Shown in pieces: positions 55,213 through 64,000 of a stretch of DNA of 64,000 bases. Positions within the stretch are counted from its first letter, which is position 1. Each line of letters opens with the position of its first letter. Source of the DNA: Neiella marina (GTDB lineage: Bacteria; Pseudomonadota; Gammaproteobacteria; Enterobacterales; Neiellaceae); NCBI RefSeq assembly GCF_002165625.1, contig NZ_NGNS01000026.1, positions 1 to 64,000 of the forward strand, in the 5' to 3' direction. The translations under genes and the position numbers were made by a program. The notes under the pieces are model-generated. The model worked only from the letters and a program-made list of their open reading frames with translations. It ran no database searches and had not been told where the DNA came from.

Positions 55213-56028
55213 ATGTGGATAAATGGTAAACAAACTGACTTAGTCAACGCTCAGCAACGGGCATTTAGCTTTGGCGATGGCATGTTTACTACGTTCCGAG
55301 TCAGTAACGGTAAAGTCTGCCACTTAGCGGCCCATATCGAGCGCTTACGTCAAGGCTGCGAGGCATTGGCAATTGGTGGTTTGGACTGGCAGCGCATTGA
55401 GCAGGAAATGAATGACGTTGCGGCAACGGCTGAATCGAGCCTGATGGTTGGTAAAGCCATTATCAGTCGCGGCCAAGGTGGACGAGGCTACAGCGCGGAT
55501 GGTGTTTCAGAGCCATTGCGAGCGATCGGCTTGTTTGCTTTTCCAAGTCATTGTCAAACATGGCGAGAGCAGGGCGTCGCGCTGGCTCAAGCTGACTTGC
55601 AACTGGGTATTCAACCTATGCTGGCAGGTCACAAAACCCTCAACCGGCTTGAACAAGTCCTCGGCAAACAGGAGTTGACAGCCAAAGGAGCGGTCGAAGG
55701 TGTGTTCTGTGACTCACTGGGATATGTCGTTGAGTGCAACGCATCAAACTTGTTTTGGCGCAAAGGCCAAGATATTTATACCCCTGACTTGTCGATGGCT
55801 GGTGTTAATGGCGTCTTTCGCCGCTTGGTTATGACGTTCTGCAAAGAGCGCAATATGCCGGTTCAAGTGGTCCGTGTGCAACCTGCAGTATTAGCTGAAG
55901 CCGATGAACTATTCATCTGCAACAGTGTGTTTGGACCGGTGCCAGTGGTCAGTTACCAGCAGCAAAATTACCAATCTCATTTTGTCTGCCGCTTATTGCA
56001 AAAGGAGTTGGACGCAATTGAAAGTTAG
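55213..56028 (+). CDS. pabC: Aminodeoxychorismate lyase
   Basis: 271-residue PLP enzyme (fold type IV) that makes p-aminobenzoate for folate. The sequence starts with MWINGKQTDLVNAQQRAFSFGDG. The PLP Lys is in HKTLNRLEQVLGKQ, and the binding Glu lies in the YVVECNASNLFW region. It follows fabF after its terminator and overlaps mltG by about 11 bp, the usual gammaproteobacterial order. Confidence 0.95.
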   Translation: MWINGKQTDLVNAQQRAFSFGDGMFTTFRVSNGKVCHLAAHIERLRQGCEALAIGGLDWQRIEQEMNDVAATAESSLMVGKAIISRGQGGRGYSADGVSEPLRAIGLFAFPSHCQTWREQGVALAQADLQLGIQPMLAGHKTLNRLEQVLGKQELTAKGAVEGVFCDSLGYVVECNASNLFWRKGQDIYTPDLSMAGVNGVFRRLVMTFCKERNMPVQVVRVQPAVLAEADELFICNSVFGPVPVVSYQQQNYQSHFVCRLLQKELDAIES

Positions 56029-57055
56029 CTGGCAACGCTTGGTCATTATCGTTGGCTTGGTGTTGGTTTTAGTTGCCTTAGCCGGCTATGGCTATGTCCG
56101 TCATCAAGTTAAACAATTTGCTCAACAACCATTAGTGCTGCAAGAGCCCGTGTTGGTCACCGTTGTATCTGGTCAATCAGTGTACGCGGTAACTAGAAGC
56201 TGGCGCCAACAGGGCTGGGTCAATGAATCCAACTGGTTACGTTGGTTGTTGAAACAGCAACCAGCACTTGGTGCTATTCGTGCTGGTACCTATCAAATTG
56301 AGCCAGGGTTGACGCTGGAACAGGCCTTGGCTCATTTAGCGCAAGGCAGCGAGCATCAATTTTCGATCACTTTTGTCGAAGGCAGCCGTTGGCTTGATTG
56401 GCAACGACAGCTGCAACAGGCCAGTCATCTAACCGGTATGGAGTTGCTGAATGATGATCAGCAACTGTTGGTTAAGTTGAATATCGAGCAACCCAACCTC
56501 GAAGGGTTGCTCTATCCAGATACCTATTTTTATACCGCGGGTACCAGTGTTCTAGCATTGCTGCAGCGAGCTGAAGCACGCATGGCGGATGTGCTATCGA
56601 CAGCATGGGACGGTCGCAGTGACGTCGCTTCGACGCATTTGCAGTCATCTTATGAGGCTCTCATTCTGGCCTCAATCATTGAAAAAGAGACCGGCCAGCA
56701 AGGCGAACGATCGCTGATTAGTTCGGTATTCCATAATCGCCTCGAAACCCGCATGCGCTTGCAGACTGACCCAACAGTCATCTATGGCATGGGCGAACGA
56801 TATGATGGCAACATTCGCAAAGCTGATTTGCGCGAGGCTACGCCTTACAACACTTATGTCATCCGTGGCTTGCCTCCAACACCAATTGCAATGCCGGGCA
56901 AGGCTGCAATTGAAGCCGCTGTTCAGCCTGAAACCAGCGATTATTTTTACTTCGTTAGCCGCGGTGATGGTAGTCACGTGTTTTCTAAAACACTGGCTGA
57001 GCATAACGCCAATGTGCGGCGATACATATTGAATCGAACCAGTACCAAGGAGTAG
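56018..57055 (+). CDS. mltG: Endolytic murein transglycosylase MltG
   Basis: 345 residues from TTG 56018, chosen because AAGGAG lies 10 bases before it; the longer open frame back to 55904 is inside pabC. One N-terminal membrane helix (about 6-27) is followed by a LysM-like region and the YceG domain. The catalytic Glu is in LASIIEKETGQQ, with FHNRLETRMRLQTDPTVIYG and RGLPPTPIAMPG conserved. It cuts nascent glycan strands and sets their length. It is followed after 3 bp by tmk. Confidence 0.95.
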   Translation: MKVSWQRLVIIVGLVLVLVALAGYGYVRHQVKQFAQQPLVLQEPVLVTVVSGQSVYAVTRSWRQQGWVNESNWLRWLLKQQPALGAIRAGTYQIEPGLTLEQALAHLAQGSEHQFSITFVEGSRWLDWQRQLQQASHLTGMELLNDDQQLLVKLNIEQPNLEGLLYPDTYFYTAGTSVLALLQRAEARMADVLSTAWDGRSDVASTHLQSSYEALILASIIEKETGQQGERSLISSVFHNRLETRMRLQTDPTVIYGMGERYDGNIRKADLREATPYNTYVIRGLPPTPIAMPGKAAIEAAVQPETSDYFYFVSRGDGSHVFSKTLAEHNANVRRYILNRTSTKE

Positions 57056-57058
57056 CAA

Positions 57059-57688
57059 GTGGCTGGCCGTTTTATTGTTATTGAAGGATTGGAAGGCGCC
57101 GGTAAATCGACCGCAGCTGCTTGCGTGAAAGACTTTATCGCTTCGCTGAATGTTCAGCTATTGCATGTTCGAGAGCCTGGCGGCACCGAATTGGGCGAAG
57201 CACTTCGCGAACTGGTTAAGCGCCCCGATCTTGAGGATGCACCCGCGCCAATGACTGAGTTGTTGCTGATGTATGCGAGCAGAGCGCAACTGGTAGAAAC
57301 CAAGATTAAACCTGCTTTGGCAGCGGACACTTGGGTATTGGGTGATCGTCATGACTTATCATCACAGGCGTATCAAGGCGGCGGTCGTCAGATCGACCAA
57401 CATTTACTTGAGCAAATGCGTGATATGGTCCTCGGCTCGTTCCGACCCGATCTGACGTTGTACATGGACATTGATCCTGTTATTGGTCTAGAGCGAGCCA
57501 GAGGTCGTGGCGAGTTGGATCGAATAGAGCAAGAGTCAATCGACTTCTTTCAACGCACTCGAGCGCGCTATCGCCAGCTAGCAGCGACTGACAGCGCTAT
57601 CGTTACTATTGACGCCAGTCAGAGCATCGAGCAAGTACAGCATGATATTCAGCAGGCATTGCAACACGCGGTGGGACAATGGCAGTAA
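57059..57688 (+). CDS. tmk: Thymidylate kinase
   Basis: 209 residues from GTG 57059, behind AAGGAG at 57047-57052. The P-loop is [10 protein letters not shown], the [15 protein letters not shown] and [12 protein letters not shown] segments are the nucleotide and LID regions. It phosphorylates dTMP. It overlaps holB by 10 bp. Confidence 0.97.
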   Translation: MAGRFIVIEGLEGAGKSTAAACVKDFIASLNVQLLHVREPGGTELGEALRELVKRPDLEDAPAPMTELLLMYASRAQLVETKIKPALAADTWVLGDRHDLSSQAYQGGGRQIDQHLLEQMRDMVLGSFRPDLTLYMDIDPVIGLERARGRGELDRIEQESIDFFQRTRARYRQLAATDSAIVTIDASQSIEQVQHDIQQALQHAVGQWQ

Positions 57689-58698
57689 CTGAGATTGACC
57701 AGCCAGCTTTGGCCTCGCTGCCTTGGTTAGAAGCCAGCAAGCAGCGTTTGTTGGATCAAATCGCTCAGCAACGTTTACCTCATGCGTTGTTGTTTTCGGG
57801 GCCCAATGGTATTGGCAAGTGGCAATTAATGCGCTGGCTCAGCGACCGGCTACTTTGTGCATCGCCGAATGCTGAAGGGGCCTGTGGTCAATGCCGAAGT
57901 TGCTTACTGATTGCCGCGGGTAGCCACCCCGATCTGCTGATATTGGAAGCTGAGAAAAATACCATTGGTGTTGATTTGGTGCGTCAAGCTATCGCCACTT
58001 TATCGGAAACCGCCCATCAGCAAGGGGCGCGGGTGGTGCTCATAAACAATGCCCAGCAAATGACTGAATCAGCAGCCAATGCGCTGTTGAAAACCCTAGA
58101 AGAGCCCGGCCAGAGCGCGTTTTTGTTGCTCAGTGCACCAAGTGCCGGACAGCTGGTAGCGACCATCACCAGTCGCTGCCAAGAGCATTTGGTGGCGCTA
58201 CCCGATGAGCAACTGGCATTGCAATGGTTGCAACAACAGGGAGTCACTGCCGAGTTGAGCCATTTGCGCCTTAATGGCGGAGCGCCGCTTCGAACGAAGC
58301 AATTTATTGACCAGCAACTACACAACAAGCTCGACGCGTTTTTGGTGCGCTTGCTGGCGGTGGTCAATGGTGAACCGCCAGCCAAGGAGTTAATCGATGA
58401 TGCGGTGGCCGATTTTCCCGCCAGTTATCATTGGTTATCGGCGTTGCTACTGGATTTGCAAAAAGTGATTGCTGGATTGCAACCGCACCATTTGATGTTT
58501 TCTCGCCACTGGACTGAGCTGCAGGCCATTGCTGACCGGCTTCATTTCCAAAGCCCTGATTGGGCGCCGTGGCTATCCCATTGGCAGCCGATATTGGCTG
58601 CAAGTGGGCTCAATCATTCGATGCAGTGGCAAGCCATGCTGCTGGAGCTGCAAGACAAGCTCGCACAGCCGCAGCAACCACTGCTGTCATCCAGATAA
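57679..58698 (+). CDS. holB: DNA polymerase III delta' subunit
   Basis: 339-residue clamp-loader subunit. It has a Walker-like [10 protein letters not shown], four zinc Cys (60, 69, 72, 75 in LLC...CGQCRSC), and the sensor LLKTLEEPG. It is non-hydrolytic in studied species and joins delta and gamma/tau in the clamp loader. It is coupled to tmk by overlap, but the usual pilZ-tatD continuation is absent here. Confidence 0.95.
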   Translation: MAVTEIDQPALASLPWLEASKQRLLDQIAQQRLPHALLFSGPNGIGKWQLMRWLSDRLLCASPNAEGACGQCRSCLLIAAGSHPDLLILEAEKNTIGVDLVRQAIATLSETAHQQGARVVLINNAQQMTESAANALLKTLEEPGQSAFLLLSAPSAGQLVATITSRCQEHLVALPDEQLALQWLQQQGVTAELSHLRLNGGAPLRTKQFIDQQLHNKLDAFLVRLLAVVNGEPPAKELIDDAVADFPASYHWLSALLLDLQKVIAGLQPHHLMFSRHWTELQAIADRLHFQSPDWAPWLSHWQPILAASGLNHSMQWQAMLLELQDKLAQPQQPLLSSR

Positions 58699-58755
58699 CT
58701 TAATGTTCTCGTATGCTGAAATGGTAGTCTGGTAACTTCAGAGCAAAGGTAACTG

Positions 58756-59052
58756 ATGGATCTTCTCGTTTCGCTATGGTTGTTTTGGTTGATGTTGTGG
58801 GTTGTATTTACCGTGGTATTGGTGCGCCAGAGTCGACAATTGCTAAAAGTACTTGCATCGGAAGACGAATCATTCGAATTTAAAGGCTGGCGCATTTTGT
58901 TGTCGTCGATTTGGCGTCGCAGCTATCAGGCTTTACCAGAAGGGGAGCTCCGCAATACCTGCGATGACTATCGCAAGTTGCTCAATATTTGGGTGTTTAT
59001 GGCTGTGCTCGTGATACTTGTTCGGTTAATGATTCTGGTGACAAATGTATAG
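58756..59052 (+). CDS. Small membrane protein with two predicted helices
   Basis: 98 residues with a hydrophobic N-terminal helix (about 3-23), a charged middle (SEDESFEFKGW, IWRRSYQALPEGELRNTCDDYRKL), and a second helix (about 76-96). I do not recognise a family. AAAGG precedes the ATG. Its stop overlaps the next lipoprotein gene by 8 bp, which suggests a shared function or at least co-translation. Confidence 0.7.
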   Translation: MDLLVSLWLFWLMLWVVFTVVLVRQSRQLLKVLASEDESFEFKGWRILLSSIWRRSYQALPEGELRNTCDDYRKLLNIWVFMAVLVILVRLMILVTNV

Positions 59053-59965
59053 AAAACTGCAACTTTGGCTGAAGCCTGCATTGCTGCTCGGTCTGATAAT
59101 GTCGCTGTCGGCCTGTAGCTTTAAAACGACCTACCGCTTTTTGGATTGGATTGTTCCTTGGTATGTCGATGACTATGTCACGCTGTCTGATATGCAAGAA
59201 CGTTTGCTTGATGATGAGTTAGCCGATCTGTTGGCGTGGCATCAATCGCAAGAGTTAACTCGATATGCCGAAGACATTGCTCTGTTCAGAGGGCAAGTGA
59301 TCTCAGAGCAGTGGACTGCTGAGCAATGGCTAGCGCAACTTGATCGCATGCGAAGTCATCAACGACGGCTGTTGGCCGAGTTGATTCCGGGCTTAGCCAA
59401 GTTAATCCGCAGCTTTAGCGACGAGCAAGTCGACGAAGTATTTGCCAACCTGACAAAACAGGTCGATGAGGCGCGGCAGGAATCAAAGCAACGCAGTGCC
59501 GAAGATTGGCAGCAACATTGGTATGAAAGGAACGAGTCCAACCTCGAAAAGTGGCTTGATAACCTCACCGAGAGTCAGCAACAAGTCTTGTATCAATGGT
59601 CGACACAACGGCCTTACGATCAACAGTTAGTCACTCAGCAAGGTGATTTTTGGAACGAGCGGCTGCGGCAAATATTCGATGCCCGAAATGCGCCGTCACT
59701 GGAAGCCGATTTAATGGCGTTATTGTTAGCTGAACACACGGTCGAAGGCTTTGAACCATATCTCAAGCGTGTTCGACTATCCTATGCCAACCTCTATGCG
59801 CAGATGCAAAGCACAATGACTGACAAGCAAAAGCGCCACATCGATAAAGCGCTCGCCAAGTGGCAAGACGATTTTTCTGATTTAGCAGAACGCTACCAAG
59901 CAAAGGAAACAAACCATGGGTCCACTGATGCTGGACTTGCAGGGCACCAAACTGCAAGCCGATGA
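59045..59965 (+). CDS. DUF6279-type lipoprotein
   Basis: 306 residues with a lipobox (LSAC, Cys24) after a hydrophobic signal. The CSFKTTYRFLDWIVPWYVDDY start and the helical, charged body (repeated Glu/Gln/Arg/Trp) fit the DUF6279 family of gammaproteobacterial lipoproteins of unknown function. The C-terminal 16 residues overlap nagZ by 50 bp in another frame, an unusually long overlap. It is probably an outer-membrane lipoprotein, as the residue after Cys is Ser. Confidence 0.8.
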   Translation: MYRKLQLWLKPALLLGLIMSLSACSFKTTYRFLDWIVPWYVDDYVTLSDMQERLLDDELADLLAWHQSQELTRYAEDIALFRGQVISEQWTAEQWLAQLDRMRSHQRRLLAELIPGLAKLIRSFSDEQVDEVFANLTKQVDEARQESKQRSAEDWQQHWYERNESNLEKWLDNLTESQQQVLYQWSTQRPYDQQLVTQQGDFWNERLRQIFDARNAPSLEADLMALLLAEHTVEGFEPYLKRVRLSYANLYAQMQSTMTDKQKRHIDKALAKWQDDFSDLAERYQAKETNHGSTDAGLAGHQTASR

Positions 59966-60932
59966 AATTGAGCTGTTACAGCATCCTACCGTTGGCGGTG
60001 TGATTTTTTTCAGCCGCAATTTTGAGTCTCGACAACAAATTTGTCAGTTGGTCGCCGAGGTCCGCCAAGCTGCAGGTAAACCGCTGCTGCTGGCTGTTGA
60101 TCATGAGGGAGGCCGGGTGCAGCGCTTTCGGCTTGGCTTCAGTCCGATACCGGCAATGGGAATGATTGACAAGCTCACGGCTAACCATGAGTGGAGTGCC
60201 GAGCAACTGGCTCAAGAATTAGGATGGCTGATGGCCGCTGAAGTGTTGGCATGCGATATCGACATTAGCTTTGCGCCAGTTCTTGATATTAATGGAGTTA
60301 GTGAAGTAATCGGCGATCGCGCGTTCAGTGAGCTTCCCGAGCAGGTCGTGCCGCTGGCCACGGCGTTTATTGATGGCATGCATGAAGCTGGTATGAAATG
60401 CACGGGTAAGCACTATCCTGGCCACGGCAGTGTGGCGGCAGATTCGCACATTGCCATCCCAATTGATGAGCGCGCTGAAGCCGATATCGAGCAAGACGAG
60501 TTAGTATTCAGCGACCTGATTGCTGCCAATCGGGTTGACGCCATCATGCCTGCTCATGTCATCTATCCAAATTTTGATGATAAGCCTGCGGGCTTTTCGC
60601 CCTATTGGCTCAACCGTTTGCGGATGAAGCTGAATTTTAATGGCGTGATCTTCTCTGACGACTTAGCAATGAAGGGGGCCGAACCAATGGGGACGTATCC
60701 TGAGCGGGCCAAAGCCGCACTGGTTGCTGGTTGTGACATGGTGTTGTTGTGTAATGATCGTGCAGGGGTTAAGGAATTGTTAGCGGATGAGCACTGGCAA
60801 AATGTTCTGCCTCACTCGCAAAGGTTAGAATCTCTGTTAAACTCCACAAAAAATGAGTGGGATTGTATTTACCAAAGCGACCGTTATAAAACTCTGATAG
60901 CGGCGTTTCCTGAATTAGCAATCTCAGCGTAA
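59916..60932 (+). CDS. nagZ: Beta-N-acetylhexosaminidase NagZ
   Basis: 338-residue GH3 enzyme of peptidoglycan recycling. It starts [17 protein letters not shown], the conserved NagZ start, behind AAAGGAAAC. The substrate loop [14 protein letters not shown] has the His/Asp pair, and the nucleophile Asp is in [13 protein letters not shown]. It removes GlcNAc from muropeptides in the cytoplasm. It overlaps the lipoprotein gene by 50 bp and precedes ycfP by 13 bp, as in Escherichia nagZ-ycfP-ndh. Confidence 0.96.
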   Translation: MGPLMLDLQGTKLQADEIELLQHPTVGGVIFFSRNFESRQQICQLVAEVRQAAGKPLLLAVDHEGGRVQRFRLGFSPIPAMGMIDKLTANHEWSAEQLAQELGWLMAAEVLACDIDISFAPVLDINGVSEVIGDRAFSELPEQVVPLATAFIDGMHEAGMKCTGKHYPGHGSVAADSHIAIPIDERAEADIEQDELVFSDLIAANRVDAIMPAHVIYPNFDDKPAGFSPYWLNRLRMKLNFNGVIFSDDLAMKGAEPMGTYPERAKAALVAGCDMVLLCNDRAGVKELLADEHWQNVLPHSQRLESLLNSTKNEWDCIYQSDRYKTLIAAFPELAISA

Positions 60933-60945
60933 CGGAGAACTCATC

Positions 60946-61491
60946 ATGATCATCTATTTGCACGGATTTGACGCAACCAGCCCCGGTAATCACGAGAAAA
61001 TTCTACAGCTGCAGTTTATCGATCCAGATGTACGGTTTGTCACCTACAGTACCTTGCATCCAAAGCACGATATGTCTCACATTCTTAAAGAAGTAAAGCG
61101 CGAGCTGGACAATAGTGATGATCCCAATCCAATTATGGTTGGCGTCGGCTTAGGTGGTTATTGGTGTGAACGAATTGCTTTTTTAAGTGGTATACGCTCG
61201 GTGATTTTCAATCCAAATCTGCACCCAGAAGCCAACATGATTGGCAAGATTGATCGGCCAGAAGAATACATGGATATTGCCACTAAGTGTGTTAGCGAGT
61301 TCCGCAACAAAAACCAGGGCAATTGCATGTGTGTGTTTTCAACCAATGACGAAACACAAGACAATAAGGCCCTCGCAGAAGAACTTGAATCCTATTACCC
61401 AGTGGTATGGGACGATCAGCAAGCACACAAATTCAAGAGTATTGCCAGTCACCTCCCTCGAATGAAAGAATTCAAGCAACAGATTCAATAA
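60946..61491 (+). CDS. ycfP: YcfP-family alpha/beta-hydrolase-fold protein
   Basis: 181 residues. Its closest named relative is YcfP (UPF0227): [20 protein letters not shown], the nucleophile-elbow position GVGLGGYW and [14 protein letters not shown]. The elbow has Gly where hydrolases have Ser, and Escherichia YcfP is the same as I recall it, so esterase activity is doubtful. It lies between nagZ and ndh, the usual order. Confidence 0.92.
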   Translation: MIIYLHGFDATSPGNHEKILQLQFIDPDVRFVTYSTLHPKHDMSHILKEVKRELDNSDDPNPIMVGVGLGGYWCERIAFLSGIRSVIFNPNLHPEANMIGKIDRPEEYMDIATKCVSEFRNKNQGNCMCVFSTNDETQDNKALAEELESYYPVVWDDQQAHKFKSIASHLPRMKEFKQQIQ

Positions 61492-61550
61492 ATTCAATCC
61501 CACGGATTGACCAACCGCCCTGCGCCACCGGCAGGGCAAGTAGAGGCACT

Positions 61551-62849
61551 ATGACAAAACCACGCATCGTCGTTGTCGGCGGAGGCGCAGGCGGCCTTGA
61601 GCTGGCCACCAAACTAGGACGAAAGCTGGGGCGCAAGGGCTTAGCCGATGTCACCCTGATTGATAAAAACCGAACCCACCTATGGAAACCGTTGTTACAC
61701 GAAGTAGCGACTGGCGCTCTGGATGATGGTGTTGACGCTGTCAGTTATCGCGCCCATGCAGCAAATCATGGCTTTGACTTTCAGCTCGGTACCATGGCTG
61801 ATATCGACCGAGTTGCCAAAGAGTTGGTGCTGGCTCCGTTGCTTGGGGAAGATGGCGAGCAAGTGCTACCTGAGCGCAACTTACCATACGACTACCTCGT
61901 ACTAGCCATTGGTAGCGTATCAAATGACTTTGGCACTAAAGGAGTCAGAGAGCATTGCATTTTCCTTGATAGCCCCAGCCAAGCTCATCGTTTCCATCGC
62001 AAAATGCTCGACTCGTTTTTCCGCTTACATGTTCAGGGCGATAATTGCCAGCCATTGCGTATCGCGATTGTTGGCGGCGGCGCCACTGGTGTCGAGTTGT
62101 CGGCTGAACTGCACAACGCAGCCAAGCAGATGAAGGGCTATGGCGTGCGTCATGTTAGTCAAGACAATTTAAAGGTCACTCTGGTCGAAGCCGGTGAACG
62201 GATCCTGCCAGCATTACCTCCTCGCATTTCGGGCGCTGCTCATATCGAATTGACCAAGCTCGGGGTTGATGTTCGAACTCAAACCATGATTACTGAAGCA
62301 AGTGCAGAGGGGCTCCATACCAAAGACGGCGAGTTGATCGAAGCAGATTTACAAGTCTGGGCAGCGGGTATTAAAGGAGCTGACTTCTTGAAAGATATCG
62401 CCGGTTTGGAAACCAATCGAATCAATCAACTGGTGGTCAAGCCAACATTGCAAACATCCAATGATGAGCGCATTTATGTGATTGGTGATGCGGCAAGTTG
62501 CCCGATGACTGCTGGTGGCTTTGTGCCGCCAAGGGCGCAGGCTGCTCACCAGATGGCATCTCATGCCTACCGCAACATTCGCGCGCAACTGAGTAATGAG
62601 CCTCTGGTTGATTACTCCTATAAGGACCATGGCTCCTTGGTTTCGCTGAGCAAATTCAGTACTGTTGGGAGCTTGATGGGCAATTTGACAAAAGGCTCAA
62701 TGATGGTCGAAGGGCGCATTGCTCGGATGGTTTACATTTCGCTTTATCGGATGCATCAAATAGCACTGCATGGCTACTTGAAAACGGCATTCATCGCCTT
62801 CTCAGATAAAATCGGCCGAGTATTCAGGCCAAAACTAAAGCTGCACTAA
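61551..62849 (+). CDS. ndh: Type II NADH:quinone oxidoreductase
   Basis: 432 residues from ATG 61551; the open frame reaches back into ycfP but the conserved start is [19 protein letters not shown], the FAD-binding Rossmann motif. The NADH motif is [17 protein letters not shown], and [10 protein letters not shown] is the second FAD contact. It passes electrons from NADH to quinone without pumping protons and is a peripheral membrane protein. A 62-bp gap separates it from ycfP. Confidence 0.96.
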   Translation: MTKPRIVVVGGGAGGLELATKLGRKLGRKGLADVTLIDKNRTHLWKPLLHEVATGALDDGVDAVSYRAHAANHGFDFQLGTMADIDRVAKELVLAPLLGEDGEQVLPERNLPYDYLVLAIGSVSNDFGTKGVREHCIFLDSPSQAHRFHRKMLDSFFRLHVQGDNCQPLRIAIVGGGATGVELSAELHNAAKQMKGYGVRHVSQDNLKVTLVEAGERILPALPPRISGAAHIELTKLGVDVRTQTMITEASAEGLHTKDGELIEADLQVWAAGIKGADFLKDIAGLETNRINQLVVKPTLQTSNDERIYVIGDAASCPMTAGGFVPPRAQAAHQMASHAYRNIRAQLSNEPLVDYSYKDHGSLVSLSKFSTVGSLMGNLTKGSMMVEGRIARMVYISLYRMHQIALHGYLKTAFIAFSDKIGRVFRPKLKLH

Positions 62850-62868
62850 CAAACGGCTTTCGCTTGGT

Positions 62869-62905
62869 AAAAACGCCGCATTGAATGACTCATGCGGCGT
62901 TTTTT
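62869..62905. terminator. Bidirectional terminator between ndh and the secreted TPR-like gene
   Basis: AAAAACGCCGCAT (62869-62881) pairs with ATGCGGCGTTTTTT (62892-62905). T-runs follow on both strands, so it ends both convergent genes. Confidence 0.92.
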
Positions 62906-62926
62906 GTCGGCACAGCGAGAGGTCGA

Positions 62927-63682
62927 CTATTGATGCAATTGAACCAGCTCAAACTGACTACTTTGACGAGCGTTTACCGTCAGTTTGCAAGCTCCAAAAT
63001 TTTTCGGGATGGTTAGCACTGAATCAGCGTCAAAGTTCAATGACATCTTTTTGTTCACGCAATCCAGCTCGAGGGTGGTAATGTCGCCAGAAACCTTGTC
63101 GAGATAGAACGAAGGCCTAATCAATTGTCGTTGCCACTTGCCTGAATTGTTAACCGAAACAGTAGCAACCACCGGTGATTGTCCTTGGACCAAATTGTCG
63201 ACCTTGGCCATGATGGCACTGACTTGCTCTGCTTGTTTGGCCGAAGCTTCATCCTGCTTCATCCTAGCGTAGGTTTGTTGTGCTTCAGCATAAGCATGAT
63301 GACTGAGCTGTTGCTTCAACAAATCCATTGCCATGGAAGCATACACCTCACCTGCGATGTAACCGGCGCCTTGAGCCACTACTGCCAATTGCGCTGAGGC
63401 CATTTCGGGCTCGTTACCCGCTCGTTTAGCCAGCTTGTACTTAAGTAATTGAAAATGCGCCTCTTCATATGGTGGAAAGCCATGTTGCTGGCGATAATGC
63501 GCCATATCGCCAAATGATTTGCCTGCTTGCTCTAGTTCACCGTCATTTAATTGCTGCTCGGCATGATGATAGACGCGAGCGAAATCCGGATGAGCACCTG
63601 TTTTCGCCAGGCTCTGCGCCGAGAAAACGAGGCTGCTCAGAGTCAATATAATGAAGGGGAGGGGGTAACCGAAACGCATCAT
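62927..63682 (-). CDS. Secreted helical-repeat protein of unknown function
   Basis: 251 residues with a signal peptide (cleavage after SLA near 26). The mature N-terminal part is helical and TPR/SEL1-like (YHHAEQQLNDGELEQAGKSFGDMAHYR, AQLAVVAQGAGYIAGEVYASMAMDLL). A beta-rich C-terminal domain (about 175-251, with Cys208 and Cys232) resembles a carboxypeptidase-like or TonB-C-terminal sandwich but I cannot name it. GGAG precedes ATG 63682. It is convergent with ndh. Confidence 0.7.
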   Translation of the reverse strand: MMRFGYPLPFIILTLSSLVFSAQSLAKTGAHPDFARVYHHAEQQLNDGELEQAGKSFGDMAHYRQQHGFPPYEEAHFQLLKYKLAKRAGNEPEMASAQLAVVAQGAGYIAGEVYASMAMDLLKQQLSHHAYAEAQQTYARMKQDEASAKQAEQVSAIMAKVDNLVQGQSPVVATVSVNNSGKWQRQLIRPSFYLDKVSGDITTLELDCVNKKMSLNFDADSVLTIPKNFGACKLTVNARQSSQFELVQLHQ

Positions 63683-64000
63683 GTTTAGCTCCTTTTATAG
63701 CGCATAAAACGAAGTCCAAATAAAAGTTTAACTCGTTGTTATCAATAAGTTGTTACCGCTAACATTTTACGGCTAAATAAAGCGAGTTGCCGTTCATTCG
63801 ATCACAAACTGATGAATTCCTCTTGCCCAAGTTAAAAGCTACTGTCTATTGATCTTATTTCTGTGAGTCTTGCCACTAAGCTTGGCGTTAATACAGCTCG
63901 TAACTGCAGGCGCGGCGTTCTAAAATAACTGGCATTTCCATTTGCTGCAGCCCTCAAACCTGAGTCGGCAAGTACAGCGTTCAAAGACTGTTTTATCACT
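63683..64000. other. Intergenic end of the window
   Basis: No supported gene. A promoter for the minus-strand gene at 62927 should lie here, but I cannot place it. On the minus strand, from the window edge to a TAA at 63832, a frame of 56 codons is open, without ribosome site. It reads like a phantom frame over a dispersed intergenic element, a recollection that I cannot check. Confidence 0.3.

Noticed and set aside
61407..61550. Extended N-terminus for Ndh from the longer open frame
   Set aside because: The upstream codons overlap ycfP in another frame, and the FAD-binding motif starts right after ATG 61551.

Overview
This 64 kb chromosomal window comes from a marine-type gammaproteobacterium, most probably in or near the Alteromonadales. 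The evidence is an Escherichia/Vibrio-like order in several blocks (maf-yceD-rpmF-plsX-fabHDG-acpP-fabF-pabC-mltG-tmk-holB, nagZ-ycfP-ndh, yejM-yejL/yejK), a Vibrio-style TonB2 cluster with a TonB-dependent receptor, and many single-component c-di-GMP genes. No rRNA gene is present, so placement below order is not possible.

Layout. 1-6.6 kb: an N-terminally shortened EAL protein, then an operon for a gliding-type ABC exporter (ATPase, fused GldF/GldG-like membrane protein, DUF4340 protein), then a lone conserved gene. 6.6-10.7 kb: a compact accessory heat-shock locus: groES-groEL of unusual type, an ibpA-type small heat-shock gene, a small exported protein of unknown function, and a paralogue-like RpoH sigma factor whose start overlaps the stop of the small gene. 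The groES and ibpA genes share a sigma32-like promoter pattern, and ibpA carries a ROSE-like RNA thermometer candidate. 10.9-16.2 kb: a proline operon on the minus strand (putP, proB, proA, proC) next to a CosR/EctR-like MarR regulator, which reads as an osmoadaptation module. 16.9-22 kb: mgtE, a retropepsin-like zinc protease gene, a decayed AstE/AspA-family pseudogene, a ComFB gene, and a DUF2057-priC-TSUP operon.

22.4-31 kb: a large TonB-dependent receptor followed by the TonB2 energising cluster (DUF3450, TtpC, ExbB, ExbD, TonB, TPR), tightly overlapped. 31.3 kb: tRNA-Pro(GGG). 31.4-34.6 kb: yejM, yejL and divergent yejK. 35-40 kb: malE-malF-malG-malK maltose/maltodextrin importer, preceded by two near-identical LacI-type operator candidates. 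40-45 kb: a TPR-GGDEF diguanylate cyclase, an unusual tandem PTPS-like protein, an M23 peptidase and an orphan periplasmic binding protein. 45-48.6 kb: an M61 peptidase, a HIT protein, an Mpo1-like protein and maf. 48.7-58.7 kb: the fatty-acid synthesis block, ending in pabC-mltG-tmk-holB. 58.7-63.7 kb: a two-TM protein, a DUF6279 lipoprotein overlapping nagZ, ycfP, ndh and a secreted TPR-like protein.

The strongest candidate for an undescribed system is the 6.6-10.7 kb locus: a self-contained chaperone island with its own RpoH-family sigma factor and a translationally coupled exported partner. All functional assignments come from reading motifs and from remembered family sequences; no database search was run.
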